A stretch of 7,562 nt of DNA from an uncultured Mycoplasmatota bacterium. GTDB lineage: Bacteria; Bacillota_I; Bacilli_A; RF39; UBA660. The notes under the pieces are model-generated. The model worked only from the letters and a program-made list of their open reading frames with translations. It had not been told where the DNA came from and ran no database searches. The position numbers and the translations under genes were made by a program. The stretch lies in NCBI GenBank assembly GCA_946494435.1, contig CAMMBO010000039.1, positions 1 through 7,562 on the forward strand. Reading direction: 5' to 3'. Below are positions 1 through 6,325 of this stretch, one piece after another; the stretch's first letter is position 1, and every line of letters starts with the position of its first letter.

Positions 1-15
1 TATCTCCAAACATAG

Positions 16-46
16 AAAACCTCCTACTTCTATAGTATGAGGTTTT
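16..46. terminator. Hairpin terminator at the end of the der operon, probably bidirectional
   Basis: The arms AAAACCTC (16-23) and GAGGTTTT (39-46) pair perfectly. TACT (25-28) and AGTA (34-37) extend the stem past one mismatch and leave a 5-base loop. On the plus strand the stem is followed by AATATTTTTT, a good U-tract for a gene entering from the left. On the minus strand the stem ends in TTTT and then a weaker T-rich stretch, and the stop codon of the small gene at 45-230 lies in the stem. It therefore probably ends both converging transcripts, though the gene to the left is outside the window. Confidence 0.65.
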
Positions 47-230
47 AATATTTTTTGTTACCTTTTTCTAACTTTTTAAGACACTTAGCTTTTCTTTTCC
101 CAAACTCAAATGACTTCTTATTAAATTCTTCTAGACTAATTAGTTTCTTTTGAAATCTATCGTTTAAAATCTCTACCGCTCTATCAATTCCTTCTAACTC
201 AGTCTTAGGGTCAACTCTTTTAAATAACAT
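45..230 (-). CDS. Small SHOCT-like helical protein (61 aa), function unknown
   Basis: This is a 61-residue, highly charged protein with no signal peptide or membrane segment. Residues about 17-55 look like two amphipathic helices: an LNDRFQKKLISLEEFNKK stretch and then a lysine-rich helix. The pattern 'leucine-rich helix, K-L-I-S-x-E-E-F, second helix' resembles the SHOCT (short C-terminal) domain, here almost alone rather than at the end of a larger protein. It starts two bases after the der stop codon. Its ribosome site, GGAGAG, lies 5 bases before ATG inside the last der codons, so translation is very likely coupled to der. It ends in the hairpin at 16-46. The coding call is supported by spacing, ribosome site and terminator. 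The SHOCT assignment is by pattern only, and no function should be inferred beyond a possible oligomerisation or protein-binding role. Confidence 0.7.
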   Translation of the reverse strand: MLFKRVDPKTELEGIDRAVEILNDRFQKKLISLEEFNKKSFEFGKRKAKCLKKLEKGNKKY

Positions 231-232
231 AA

Positions 233-1540
233 TTACTCTCCATTTCTATTTTTAAACTGAAGGACAATAGGAGTACCTTCTAGTTCAAAATTCTCTCTTA
301 ATTTATTTTCTAAATATCTTTCATATGAAAAATGTACTAAACCTTTACTATTAACTCTAAAAGTAAACTTAGGAGGCTTAATTCCTGTTTGACTAACAAA
401 ATAAATCTTAAGTTTTTTACCTTTATAACTAGGAGCAGGGTTCAAACTATAAGCATCTTCAATAACTTCATTTAAAACACTAGTCTTAATCTCTCGCTTA
501 ATATTTTCTTTTACCTTTAATACTTCAGGCATTAAAGTGTGAATTCTCTTTTTAGTCAAAGCTGATAAGAACACAACAGGAGCATAAGTTGCAAATTGAA
601 ATTCACTTCTAACAAGTTTTTTAAACTCAGATATGTTAGCATCATTAACTGCATCCCATTTATTAACAACGATAATTAAACCTTTACCACGTTCTATTGC
701 ATAACCTGCAATATGTTTGTCATGTTCTTTAATACCATCTTCTGCATCAATAACTAAAAGACATATATCACTTTTATCAATAGAATTCATTGACCTAAAT
801 AAACTATACTTCTCAACACTTTCATAAACTTTACCTTTTTTTCTCATTCCTGCTGTATCAATCAAAACAAACTCTTCATCATGATATTTAAAAACCGTAT
901 TAATAGAGTCTCTTGTTGTTCCCGCCACATCACTAACAACGACTCTTTCTTCATTTAAAATAGCATTAGTTAAAGAACTCTTACCCACATTAGGTCTTCC
1001 GATGATAGCAATTTTTAAACGTGTATCTTCGTCAGTTTCTTCTTTAGTTTTAAAATCCATAGTTACTTCATCCATAAGTTCAATATAACCCGTATTATGA
1101 ATAGCGCTTATAGGAATATAATTATCAAAACCAAGCTCATAAAAGTCATATATATTATCATAACTATCTTTATTATCCATTTTATTAATCGCTACCACTA
1201 TTTTTTTATTACTACGTCTTAAAATATCCCTAACAACTAAATCATTACTAGTAATACCTTCTTTTGCATCCACAACAAAGATAACTTCGTCCGCTTCATT
1301 AATAGCAATCTCTGCTTGCATCTTTATCTCATCATTAAACTTTTCATCCCCAAGGTCAATTCCTCCAGTATCAACTAAGTAAAAAGGCTTATTCATATAA
1401 CTTACTTCTTCATATAGTCTATCACGAGTAACCCCTGGAGTATCTTCTATAATCGCAATACGACTACCTGCAATTTTATTAAATAAAGTACTTTTACCAA
1501 CATTAGGTCTTCCAACAATCGCTACAATTGGTAACTTCAT
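233..1540 (-). CDS. der: Ribosome biogenesis GTPase Der (EngA)
   Basis: Der is a double-GTPase that binds the 50S precursor and is required for large-subunit maturation in bacteria. The 435-residue product matches the usual length. The first G domain has the P-loop GRPNVGKST (residues 10-18), TPGVTRD (34-40), DTGG (57-60), NKMD (119-122) and SAI (145-147). The second has GRPNVGKSS (181-189), AGTTRD (206-211), DTAG (228-231), NKWD (293-296) and SAL (326-328). A KH-like C-terminal domain follows, including PPKFTFRVN (389-397). An in-frame ATG exists 16 codons upstream (1588). The start at 1540 is preferred because it begins the conserved MKLPIVAIVG strand and follows AAAGGAG with 9 bases' spacing. 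Residues encoded upstream have no family counterpart. Both GTPase sites look intact. In Bacillus the gene is followed by gpsA on the same strand, but here gpsA lies about 2 kb away on the other strand. Confidence 0.98.
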   Translation of the reverse strand: MKLPIVAIVGRPNVGKSTLFNKIAGSRIAIIEDTPGVTRDRLYEEVSYMNKPFYLVDTGGIDLGDEKFNDEIKMQAEIAINEADEVIFVVDAKEGITSNDLVVRDILRRSNKKIVVAINKMDNKDSYDNIYDFYELGFDNYIPISAIHNTGYIELMDEVTMDFKTKEETDEDTRLKIAIIGRPNVGKSSLTNAILNEERVVVSDVAGTTRDSINTVFKYHDEEFVLIDTAGMRKKGKVYESVEKYSLFRSMNSIDKSDICLLVIDAEDGIKEHDKHIAGYAIERGKGLIIVVNKWDAVNDANISEFKKLVRSEFQFATYAPVVFLSALTKKRIHTLMPEVLKVKENIKREIKTSVLNEVIEDAYSLNPAPSYKGKKLKIYFVSQTGIKPPKFTFRVNSKGLVHFSYERYLENKLRENFELEGTPIVLQFKNRNGE

Positions 1541-1566
1541 AAGTCCCATCTCCTTTCTTTTCACAT

Positions 1567-1575
1567 ATTGTATCA
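1567..1575 (-). promoter_or_regulatory. Extended -10 promoter candidate for der
   Basis: On the minus strand TGATACAAT is an extended -10 element (TG, one base, then TACAAT, five of six matches to consensus). It lies 26 bases before the der start and 15 or so bases before its ribosome site. The -35 position is weak (TTTAAA at a 17-base spacing), which is common when an extended -10 is present. It overlaps no gene and is divergent from the promoter at 1580-1608, so the two share the 85-base intergenic region. Confidence 0.5.
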
Positions 1576-1579
1576 TATC

Positions 1580-1608
1580 TTTACACAAATTTAAATATCT
1601 TCTATAAT
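1580..1608 (+). promoter_or_regulatory. Sigma-A-type promoter for the DUF2238-like gene
   Basis: TTTACA (1580-1585), a 17-base spacer and a perfect TATAAT (1603-1608) form a strong match to the vegetative promoter. Only 17 bases separate the -10 from the ATG at 1626, so initiation at the usual distance would place the first RNA base around 1615, right at the AAAGGTG ribosome site (1614-1620). Confidence 0.7.
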
Positions 1609-1625
1609 TATATAAAGGTGATATT

Positions 1626-2438
1626 ATGTTTAAAAAAGCGAAAGAATTTAAAAAGAGACTAGTAGAATATTATAAAGAAGAAGAAAATAAGAAAGTCGCT
1701 ATTTTTTATACAGTTTTAAGATTTTTAGTTATCCTTTGTCTAATAAGAGAAATATTTATTGGTAATTATCATAACGTTTTCTTATGTCTTTTAACTTTAG
1801 TTTTATTTGTAATCCCATTCTTTATAGAAGATAAGTTTCAAGTAACTATTCCTAATGTTTTAGAAATAATAATATTATTATTTATCTTTTCTGCAGAAAT
1901 ATTAGGAGAGATTCAAAACTTCTATAATATTATTCCCAACTGGGATATGATACTTCATACCCTTAATGGTTTCCTAGCAGCAGCGATAGGTTTTTCCCTA
2001 ATTGATATTTTAAATAGTACTGATAAATTTCATATTAAAATGAGCCCTATCTTTGTTGCCTTAGTATCATTTTGTTTTTCTATGACTGTAGGAGTAGCAT
2101 GGGAGTTCTTCGAATATACCGCTGATAGTCTTTTAAGTACTGATATGCAAAAAGACACTATTATAAACAAGATATCTTCTGTTAATTTAACAAACACAAA
2201 TGCTTTTGACCCTGAGATAATTAAAGATATAAATAAAACTACTATTTACTATGGTAATGATACTATAACTATTCCTGATGGTTACCTAGATATAGGTCTA
2301 ATAGATACTATGGAAGATTTAATAGTTAACTTTATAGGAGCCTTATTCTTTTCTATTTTAGGTTATTTCTATATTAAACATCGTGATAAATATAAAGGAA
2401 TAGAGCATTTTATTCCAAGAAAAAAGCTTAAGAGTTAA
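1626..2438 (+). CDS. DUF2238/YjdF-like multi-pass membrane protein
   Basis: This 270-residue protein has a short basic N-terminal tail (1-24) and then about six hydrophobic segments, near residues 27-45, 49-67, 78-98, 110-128, 140-158 and 233-250. Conserved-looking polar residues sit in or next to the helices: WDMILHTLNGF (106-116), WEFFEY (159-164) with D167, and DTMEDLIVNFIGA (227-239). Such H/N, W-E-x-x-E and D-T-x-x-D-x-x-x-N-x-x-G-A motifs are characteristic of the YjdF/DUF2238 membrane family, which has no established biochemical role. A hydrophilic insert of about 65 residues (168-225) separates the fifth and sixth segments and is longer than I would expect in YjdF itself. AAAGGTG lies 5 bases before ATG. 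The gene has its own promoter and ends in a terminator shared with the convergent regulator gene, so it is probably monocistronic. The family call is by motif only. Confidence 0.75.
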   Translation: MFKKAKEFKKRLVEYYKEEENKKVAIFYTVLRFLVILCLIREIFIGNYHNVFLCLLTLVLFVIPFFIEDKFQVTIPNVLEIIILLFIFSAEILGEIQNFYNIIPNWDMILHTLNGFLAAAIGFSLIDILNSTDKFHIKMSPIFVALVSFCFSMTVGVAWEFFEYTADSLLSTDMQKDTIINKISSVNLTNTNAFDPEIIKDINKTTIYYGNDTITIPDGYLDIGLIDTMEDLIVNFIGALFFSILGYFYIKHRDKYKGIEHFIPRKKLKS

Positions 2439-2454
2439 ATCTTAAACTTTTTTT
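2421..2454. terminator. Bidirectional terminator between convergent genes
   Basis: TTAAGA (2428-2433) pairs with TCTTAA (2440-2445) around the loop GTTAAA. Beyond one C-A mismatch, AAAAAG (2421-2426) pairs with CTTTTT (2447-2452). The T-run at 2448-2454 serves the plus-strand gene and the A-run at 2419-2425 serves the minus-strand gene. The stop codon of the plus-strand gene (2436-2438) lies in the loop, and the minus-strand gene's stop (2453-2455) abuts the T-run. Confidence 0.75.
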
Positions 2455-2704
2455 ACTTAAAAACATTCTTTTTAAGTTCGACAATATCAGAGATATCACA
2501 GTCTAAATAATTACAAAGTCGCTCTAAGATATTGATATCTAATCTTGTTAAATCACCATTAATATATCTGGTAACAACTTTATAATCTGTCTCTGTATCT
2601 TGGCTAAGTTTATTTTTACTTATTTTCTTCTTATCGAGTAAATTACCAAGTTTAAAGTAAAAAGCACTATCGCCAATTTTAACCTCAATACCATCTTTAT
2701 TCAT
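2453..2704 (-). CDS. Small XRE/Cro-CI-type HTH transcriptional regulator (83 aa)
   Basis: The product is almost entirely one Cro/CI-type helix-turn-helix domain, at about residues 17-76. KLGNLLDKKKISKNKLSQDTE carries helices 1-2, YKVVTRYING the recognition helix and turn, and LDINILERLCNYLDCDISDIV helices 4-5. This layout is typical of the short YozG-like regulators of Firmicutes. A 16-residue N-terminal extension precedes the domain. There is no ligand-binding or protease domain, so it would act as a small DNA-binding dimer. GAGGG lies about 8 bases before ATG. It is divergent from the LiaF-like gene at 2856 across a 151-base intergenic region, which makes that gene and itself the likeliest targets, but this is inferred from position only. 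Confidence 0.9.
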   Translation of the reverse strand: MNKDGIEVKIGDSAFYFKLGNLLDKKKISKNKLSQDTETDYKVVTRYINGDLTRLDINILERLCNYLDCDISDIVELKKNVFK

Positions 2705-2722
2705 TTTATCGCCCTCAAATTA

Positions 2723-2731
2723 ATTTTAACA
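2723..2731 (-). promoter_or_regulatory. Extended -10 candidate for the HTH regulator gene
   Basis: On the minus strand TGTTAAAAT is an extended -10 (TG, T, then TAAAAT), 18 bases before the regulator's ATG. No good -35 is visible at 16-18 bases, so the call rests on the -10 alone in AT-rich DNA. Confidence 0.35.
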
Positions 2732-2762
2732 ACTGCTTGGCTAAACAGCTACTGGTTATATG

Positions 2763-2785
2763 ACTAATAATATTATTTACTAATA
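2763..2785. promoter_or_regulatory. Possible operator region: repeated ACTAATA flanking a palindrome
   Basis: ACTAATA occurs at 2763-2769 and again at 2779-2785, 16 bases apart. The perfect palindrome AATAATATTATT (2766-2777) overlaps the first copy. The site lies between the divergent regulator and LiaF-like promoters, where an XRE protein would be expected to bind. The sequence is very AT-rich, so chance is a serious alternative. Confidence 0.25.
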
Positions 2786-2806
2786 CTTACAAATTATACA
2801 TAATAG

Positions 2807-2835
2807 TTGATAATAAAATTTAAATTCTATATAAT
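2807..2835 (+). promoter_or_regulatory. Sigma-A-type promoter for the LiaF-like gene
   Basis: TTGATA (2807-2812), a 17-base spacer and a perfect TATAAT (2830-2835) give a near-consensus promoter. The start codon is 20 bases after the -10. Initiation would fall near 2842, directly at the AAGGAG ribosome site (2842-2847). Confidence 0.75.
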
Positions 2836-2855
2836 TAAGGCAAGGAGTTGTAATT

Positions 2856-3500
2856 ATGGTTATAGGTTTAATATTTATTTTAATTGGAGCATTGTTTTTA
2901 ATATCAATAATTGCTCCCGAATTTAGTATTAATTTTTCTTATATTTTTCCCTTAATACTAATAGCAGCATCTCTATACTATATTATAAAAGGTAGAAAGT
3001 TTACTCTTGCAAACACTATTGTTTTATATTTAGGAATTTGGTTTCTATTAGATGAACTAAATATTATAAGAGGAGAATTTAGTAATGCCTTCTTCCCTTT
3101 AATTTTAATAATTATTGGTATATTTATAATTATAGAGAGCTTAAAAGTAAAAAGAGTATTTAAAAGAAAAGATGATAAATTAAAAAACTATTATGGTATC
3201 TTTAGTGGCTTAGAAGAAAGAGTAACTGACTCTAGTTTTAAAGGTGCTAATGTTTATAGTATTTTTGGAGGAGTAGACCTAGATTTAAGAAATTTAGAGT
3301 CAAAAGGGGATATAACAATTAATGCTTATTCTATCTTTGGTGGTACTAGTATCTTTGTAAATGATAACTTAAATGTAAAACTTAACTCATTCGCTCTATT
3401 TGGAGGTAATGAGAATAAAACACTTTCCTCTGATAAAAAGAAAAGTAATACTTTAACAATTAATGGTATTTCTATTTTTGGAGGAACAGAAATTAAGTAG
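2856..3500 (+). CDS. LiaF-like membrane protein (LiaF-TM plus LiaF C-terminal domain)
   Basis: The 214-residue product has four hydrophobic segments (about 1-20, 25-44, 52-68, 76-95), matching the LiaF transmembrane domain. A basic linker (97-110, KVKRVFKRKDDK) leads to a C-terminal domain made of short beta repeats, each around an IFGG-type turn: IFSG 115-118, IFGG 136-139, IFGG 160-163, LFGG 181-184 and IFGG 207-210. This is the LiaF C-terminal (cell-wall-active antibiotic response) solenoid fold. In Bacillus, LiaF inhibits the LiaRS two-component system that senses cell-wall stress. No histidine kinase or response regulator is encoded here. The neighbour is instead a divergent XRE regulator, so a LiaRS-linked role cannot be assumed, and many Firmicutes carry LiaF-domain proteins outside lia operons. 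AAGGAG lies 8 bases before ATG. The gene has its own promoter and terminator, so it is probably a single-gene transcript. Confidence 0.88.
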   Translation: MVIGLIFILIGALFLISIIAPEFSINFSYIFPLILIAASLYYIIKGRKFTLANTIVLYLGIWFLLDELNIIRGEFSNAFFPLILIIIGIFIIIESLKVKRVFKRKDDKLKNYYGIFSGLEERVTDSSFKGANVYSIFGGVDLDLRNLESKGDITINAYSIFGGTSIFVNDNLNVKLNSFALFGGNENKTLSSDKKKSNTLTINGISIFGGTEIK

Positions 3501-3526
3501 TCTTACAAATTAGTAAGATTATTTTT
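3499..3526 (+). terminator. Terminator of the LiaF-like gene
   Basis: TCTTAC (3501-3506) pairs with GTAAGA (3513-3518) around AAATTA. An A-U and a G-U pair extend the stem by two. TTATTTTT follows. The stop codon overlaps the first arm, and the -35 of the gpsA promoter begins two bases after the T-run. Confidence 0.65.
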
Positions 3527-3527
3527 C

Positions 3528-3556
3528 TTGTCAAAAAGATAAGTTATTAGTATCAT
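3528..3556 (+). promoter_or_regulatory. Sigma-A-type promoter for gpsA
   Basis: TTGTCA (3528-3533), a 17-base spacer and TATCAT (3551-3556) each match consensus at five of six positions. The -10 ends 18 bases before the gpsA start, so the predicted first RNA base is at the GAAGGTG ribosome site (3563-3569). Confidence 0.6.
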
Positions 3557-3574
3557 TAATATGAAGGTGATAAT

Positions 3575-4537
3575 ATGCAAGTAACAATTTTAGGAACAGG
3601 AGCATTTGGACTTGCTCTTGGTAATTTATTACATGAAAGAAGTAATGCCGATATTATTTTCTGGACTGCTTTTGAAGAAGAATATCTAGAAATAACTAAT
3701 AATAATACTTATGATAGGGTTCTAACAGGAATAGAACTTGCAAGTGATTTAGATGTGACAATGGATTTAGAAAAAGCCTTAAATAACTCTGATTTAATCA
3801 TAGTGGCTATTCCATGTAACCATGTAAGAGAAGTATTAACTAAAATAAAAGATTATTTAACAGATAATAGTAGAGTAATTTTAGTATCTAAAGGTCTTGA
3901 AAAAAATACTGACTTCTTAATGACAGAAATCTATGATGAATTAAATTTAAAGGGCCATGTTTCTTATCTAGCAGGACCTACTTTTGCTAAAGAACTTATC
4001 GTTAATAGTAAAGCCGGCTTAACACTTGGCACAAAAGATGAAAAAACTAAAGAGTTAATGTTAGAGTTATTTAAAGATACCAATGTCGAAATAGAAGTAA
4101 TAGATGATTATATTGGACTAGAGTTATATGGTGTCATTAAAAATGTTTTAGCAATACTTATGGGAAGTATCAGTAGTAAATATAGAGGAGACTCTACTAA
4201 TGCTTATTATTTAACTAAAGTTTATAATTTTGCTAAAGACTTAGTAACTAAACTAGGAGGAGATAGTAAAACAGCAACGTGTTATGGAGCTTTAGGGGAT
4301 ATTTTATTAACTTGTAATAGTAAAACTAGTCGTAATTATAGTTATGGAGTCCTTTTATATACTAATAAAGAAGAAGCAGATGTTTATAAAAAACATTATA
4401 CTGTTGAAGGAAGTATTGCTATTAACTCTTTAACAAAACTATTAGAAAAAAATAATCAAACATCAGAGTTTTTAGAAAAACTAACAGACTACTTTAACGG
4501 TAAAGTTTCTCTTGATGAAGTATTAGAACTATTCTAG
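3575..4537 (+). CDS. gpsA: Glycerol-3-phosphate dehydrogenase [NAD(P)+]
   Basis: GpsA reduces dihydroxyacetone phosphate to sn-glycerol-3-phosphate, the backbone for phospholipids. At 320 residues it is close to the usual ~330. The N-terminal Rossmann fold starts with GTGAFG (7-12). VSKGLE (104-109) carries the first active-site lysine and AGPTFAKE (133-140) is the family signature. The helical C-terminal domain has GVIKNV (186-191) with catalytic Lys189, ALGDILLTC (239-247) with Asp242, SRN (252-254) and VEGS (277-280). All expected catalytic residues are present. Some usually invariant surroundings differ: the GDN(T/A)(K/R)A...TRG segment reads GDSTNA and LTKV, and GLGD reads ALGD. This looks like lineage divergence rather than decay. 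GAAGGTG lies 5 bases before ATG. It heads a run of same-strand genes, with the VanZ-RDD gene 8 bases downstream. Confidence 0.97.
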   Translation: MQVTILGTGAFGLALGNLLHERSNADIIFWTAFEEEYLEITNNNTYDRVLTGIELASDLDVTMDLEKALNNSDLIIVAIPCNHVREVLTKIKDYLTDNSRVILVSKGLEKNTDFLMTEIYDELNLKGHVSYLAGPTFAKELIVNSKAGLTLGTKDEKTKELMLELFKDTNVEIEVIDDYIGLELYGVIKNVLAILMGSISSKYRGDSTNAYYLTKVYNFAKDLVTKLGGDSKTATCYGALGDILLTCNSKTSRNYSYGVLLYTNKEEADVYKKHYTVEGSIAINSLTKLLEKNNQTSEFLEKLTDYFNGKVSLDEVLELF

Positions 4538-4545
4538 GAGTATTT

Positions 4546-5709
4546 ATGGAAGTATATTTAGAATCAATAAAAACTGCTTTTCTTATCTTTCCCTTACTAG
4601 CTTTCTTAATCACATTACCTTATCTTTTAATAGAGTATCATAAATATGGTTCAGTACCTTTAATAAGAAGTAGTATTGTTTATACTTTTATCCTTTACTT
4701 ATTAACAGCCTATTTTTTAGTAATATTGCCCTTACCTAGTAAAGAACAAGTCTTAGCCATGCCTACAAAAGTACCCCAGCTTATTCCTTTTGCTTTCCTA
4801 GGAGACTTTATAGATGCTTTTAAATCCGCTAGTGGTGTTCTTGCTTTTCTTAAATCACCAATTGTCTATACAACCCTCTTTAATATTGCTATTACCATAC
4901 CATTTGGTATTTATTTAAGATATTATTTCAAGAAAAAGTGGTATACTACTATAATTTATACTTTTCTTTTAAGCCTCTTTTTCGAACTAACCCAATTAAC
5001 GGGATTATATGGTCTCTATCCTAAAGCATACCGTCTTTTTGATGTTGATGATTTAATGGTTAACACCTTAGGAGGTTTTATAGGTTACTTAATTACCCCA
5101 ATTATTACAATATTTTTACCTAATAGAGATGAAATAGATAAAATATCTTATAAAAGAGGTAAAGTTGTCTCTATCTATAGACGCTCTCTTGCTTTTCTAA
5201 TAGACCTCTTTGTCTTTGCTACCTTAATGTTTGTAGTCCTAGTTATTACTAATTTTCATGACTTTATAATACCTTTAATTATCTCCATTGTAATCTACTA
5301 TATAATATTACCTACCATAACTTGCTATACCTTTGGTAAATATCTTGTAAAAATAAAATTAGATAGTAAAAATAAATATAAACATTTATCTATCTTCCTA
5401 AGACAAATTATTCTTTACTTCTTAATTGTCTTTGGTCCTCCTATAGTAATAAATTATAATAATCATATTAATGGTCTTGTAATGTTATTTTATATTCTCT
5501 TTTTAATCTATGCTTATTTTGAAATATTCTTAAAATTCTTTGGCCGTAAGAAACCTCTAATATATGAAAGACTAACTAAAACAGAAAACATTAGTACAGT
5601 TTACTATATGGACGATTTAAAATCTGATGCTAAAAACGAACCTAGTCAAGATACTAAAAGTGTGGTACAATGTAACAAAGAGGAGGTTAAAGATGAAAGT
5701 AGAGATTAA
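4546..5709 (+). CDS. VanZ-RDD fusion membrane protein
   Basis: This 387-residue integral membrane protein joins two families. Residues about 8-190 are VanZ-like: several helices, LPLPS (61-65), NIAITIPFGIYLR (113-125), the FELTQ helix (146-150) and the signature FDVDDLMVNTLGGFIGY (165-181). Residues about 205-345 are RDD-like: YRRSLAFLIDLFVF (211-224) with the defining Arg and Asp, helices to 258, GKYLVKIKL (264-272), LRQIILYFL (285-293) and a final helix near 312-330. A hydrophilic tail (345-387) is probably cytoplasmic. VanZ proteins are associated with low-level teicoplanin resistance. RDD proteins are of varied or unknown function, some linked to ion transport. VanZ-RDD fusions are known in Firmicutes, so the function here is unassigned. 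TAGGAG, overlapping the gpsA stop, lies 5 bases before ATG, which makes co-transcription and translational coupling likely. The 3' end overlaps the next gene by 17 bases. Confidence 0.92.
   Translation: MEVYLESIKTAFLIFPLLAFLITLPYLLIEYHKYGSVPLIRSSIVYTFILYLLTAYFLVILPLPSKEQVLAMPTKVPQLIPFAFLGDFIDAFKSASGVLAFLKSPIVYTTLFNIAITIPFGIYLRYYFKKKWYTTIIYTFLLSLFFELTQLTGLYGLYPKAYRLFDVDDLMVNTLGGFIGYLITPIITIFLPNRDEIDKISYKRGKVVSIYRRSLAFLIDLFVFATLMFVVLVITNFHDFIIPLIISIVIYYIILPTITCYTFGKYLVKIKLDSKNKYKHLSIFLRQIILYFLIVFGPPIVINYNNHINGLVMLFYILFLIYAYFEIFLKFFGRKKPLIYERLTKTENISTVYYMDDLKSDAKNEPSQDTKSVVQCNKEEVKDESRD
5643..5671 (+). promoter_or_regulatory. Possible internal promoter for the DUF308 gene
   Basis: Within the end of the VanZ-RDD gene, TGGTACAAT (5663-5671) is an extended -10, with a partial -35 TAGTCA (5643-5648, four of six) at a 17-base spacing. 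It lies 21 bases before the DUF308 start, the same geometry as the other promoters in the window. Because it is inside coding sequence it could be a chance match. Confidence 0.35.
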
Positions 5710-6325
5710 AAAAGTAATTTGGCCATCATTATTAAGTTCAATATTTTTGTTACTATTAGGTCTTTTACTATTCTTAAAATCTAGTGAAACACTAGTAGGA
5801 ATTTCCTATTTAGTAGGAGGAGTCCTAATCGCTTTAGGAGTCATTGCTATAATAAACTATTTAAGAAACAGTTCCAAAGATATTTTTGTACAGTTAAATA
5901 TAGTGTATGGTATAGTAAGTATAGTAGCAGGAATATTTTTAGTAACAGTACCTGAGTTTATTGGTAGTATTATTCCAATTGTTGTTGGTATTGCTGTTAT
6001 TATAAGTAGTTCTTTTAAAGTACAACAAGCTCTTGTATTGAAGAATTTAGATAACAAATATTTCTTACCATCATTAATTATGGCTATAGTATGTCTAGTT
6101 TGTGGAGTCGTAATATTATTTAATCCATTTACAAGTGCTGTGGTAGTGACCCAAATTATTGGCCTTTTAATGATAATTTATGCAGTCTTAGACATAGTTA
6201 ATAGTTTTATTTTAAGAAAAAGTAGTAATATTAGTGTGGAAATAAGTACTGATAGAAAAGAGGGCAAGAATAAAAGAACTAAAACTGCCAAAGTAGTAAA
6301 AGAAGTAGATAGAAAAGATGAGTGA
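5693..6325 (+). CDS. DUF308 (HdeD-like) six-helix membrane protein
   Basis: The 210-residue product has six evenly spaced hydrophobic segments at about residues 9-28, 34-57, 68-86, 90-107, 124-143 and 148-173, arranged as three glycine-rich hairpins (LLLGLLLFLK, LVGGVLIALG, IIPIVVGIAVI, LVCGVVILFNP, IIGLLMIIYAV). This is the pattern of the HdeD/DUF308 family. E. coli HdeD is linked to acid resistance, but the Firmicutes members are uncharacterised. A basic hydrophilic tail (175-210) follows. The start at 5693 is chosen over an in-frame ATG at 5627 because AGGAGG lies 6 bases before it and the upstream residues are only the shifted reading of the VanZ-RDD tail. It overlaps that gene by 17 bases. 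The stop is the only TGA among these genes and is followed at once by an in-frame TAA. Confidence 0.85.
   Translation: MKVEIKKVIWPSLLSSIFLLLLGLLLFLKSSETLVGISYLVGGVLIALGVIAIINYLRNSSKDIFVQLNIVYGIVSIVAGIFLVTVPEFIGSIIPIVVGIAVIISSSFKVQQALVLKNLDNKYFLPSLIMAIVCLVCGVVILFNPFTSAVVVTQIIGLLMIIYAVLDIVNSFILRKSSNISVEISTDRKEGKNKRTKTAKVVKEVDRKDE

Noticed and set aside
1541..1588. A 16-codon N-terminal extension of Der from an upstream ATG
   Set aside because: The ATG at 1540 has a well-spaced AAAGGAG and starts the conserved family N-terminus. The extension would span that ribosome site and the -10 candidate.
5627..5692. A 22-codon N-terminal extension of the DUF308 protein
   Set aside because: AGGAGG directly precedes the ATG at 5693, and the extra residues are the frame-shifted VanZ-RDD tail.
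4546..5709. A glycopeptide resistance gene, because of the VanZ domain
   Set aside because: The domain is common in susceptible Firmicutes, and no vanA/H/X-type genes or two-component pair are nearby. Only a VanZ-family label is supported.
5857..6057. A 66-codon minus-strand reading frame
   Set aside because: It lies wholly inside the DUF308 gene on the opposite strand, has no ribosome site, and its hydrophobic stretches mirror the membrane helices of the real gene.
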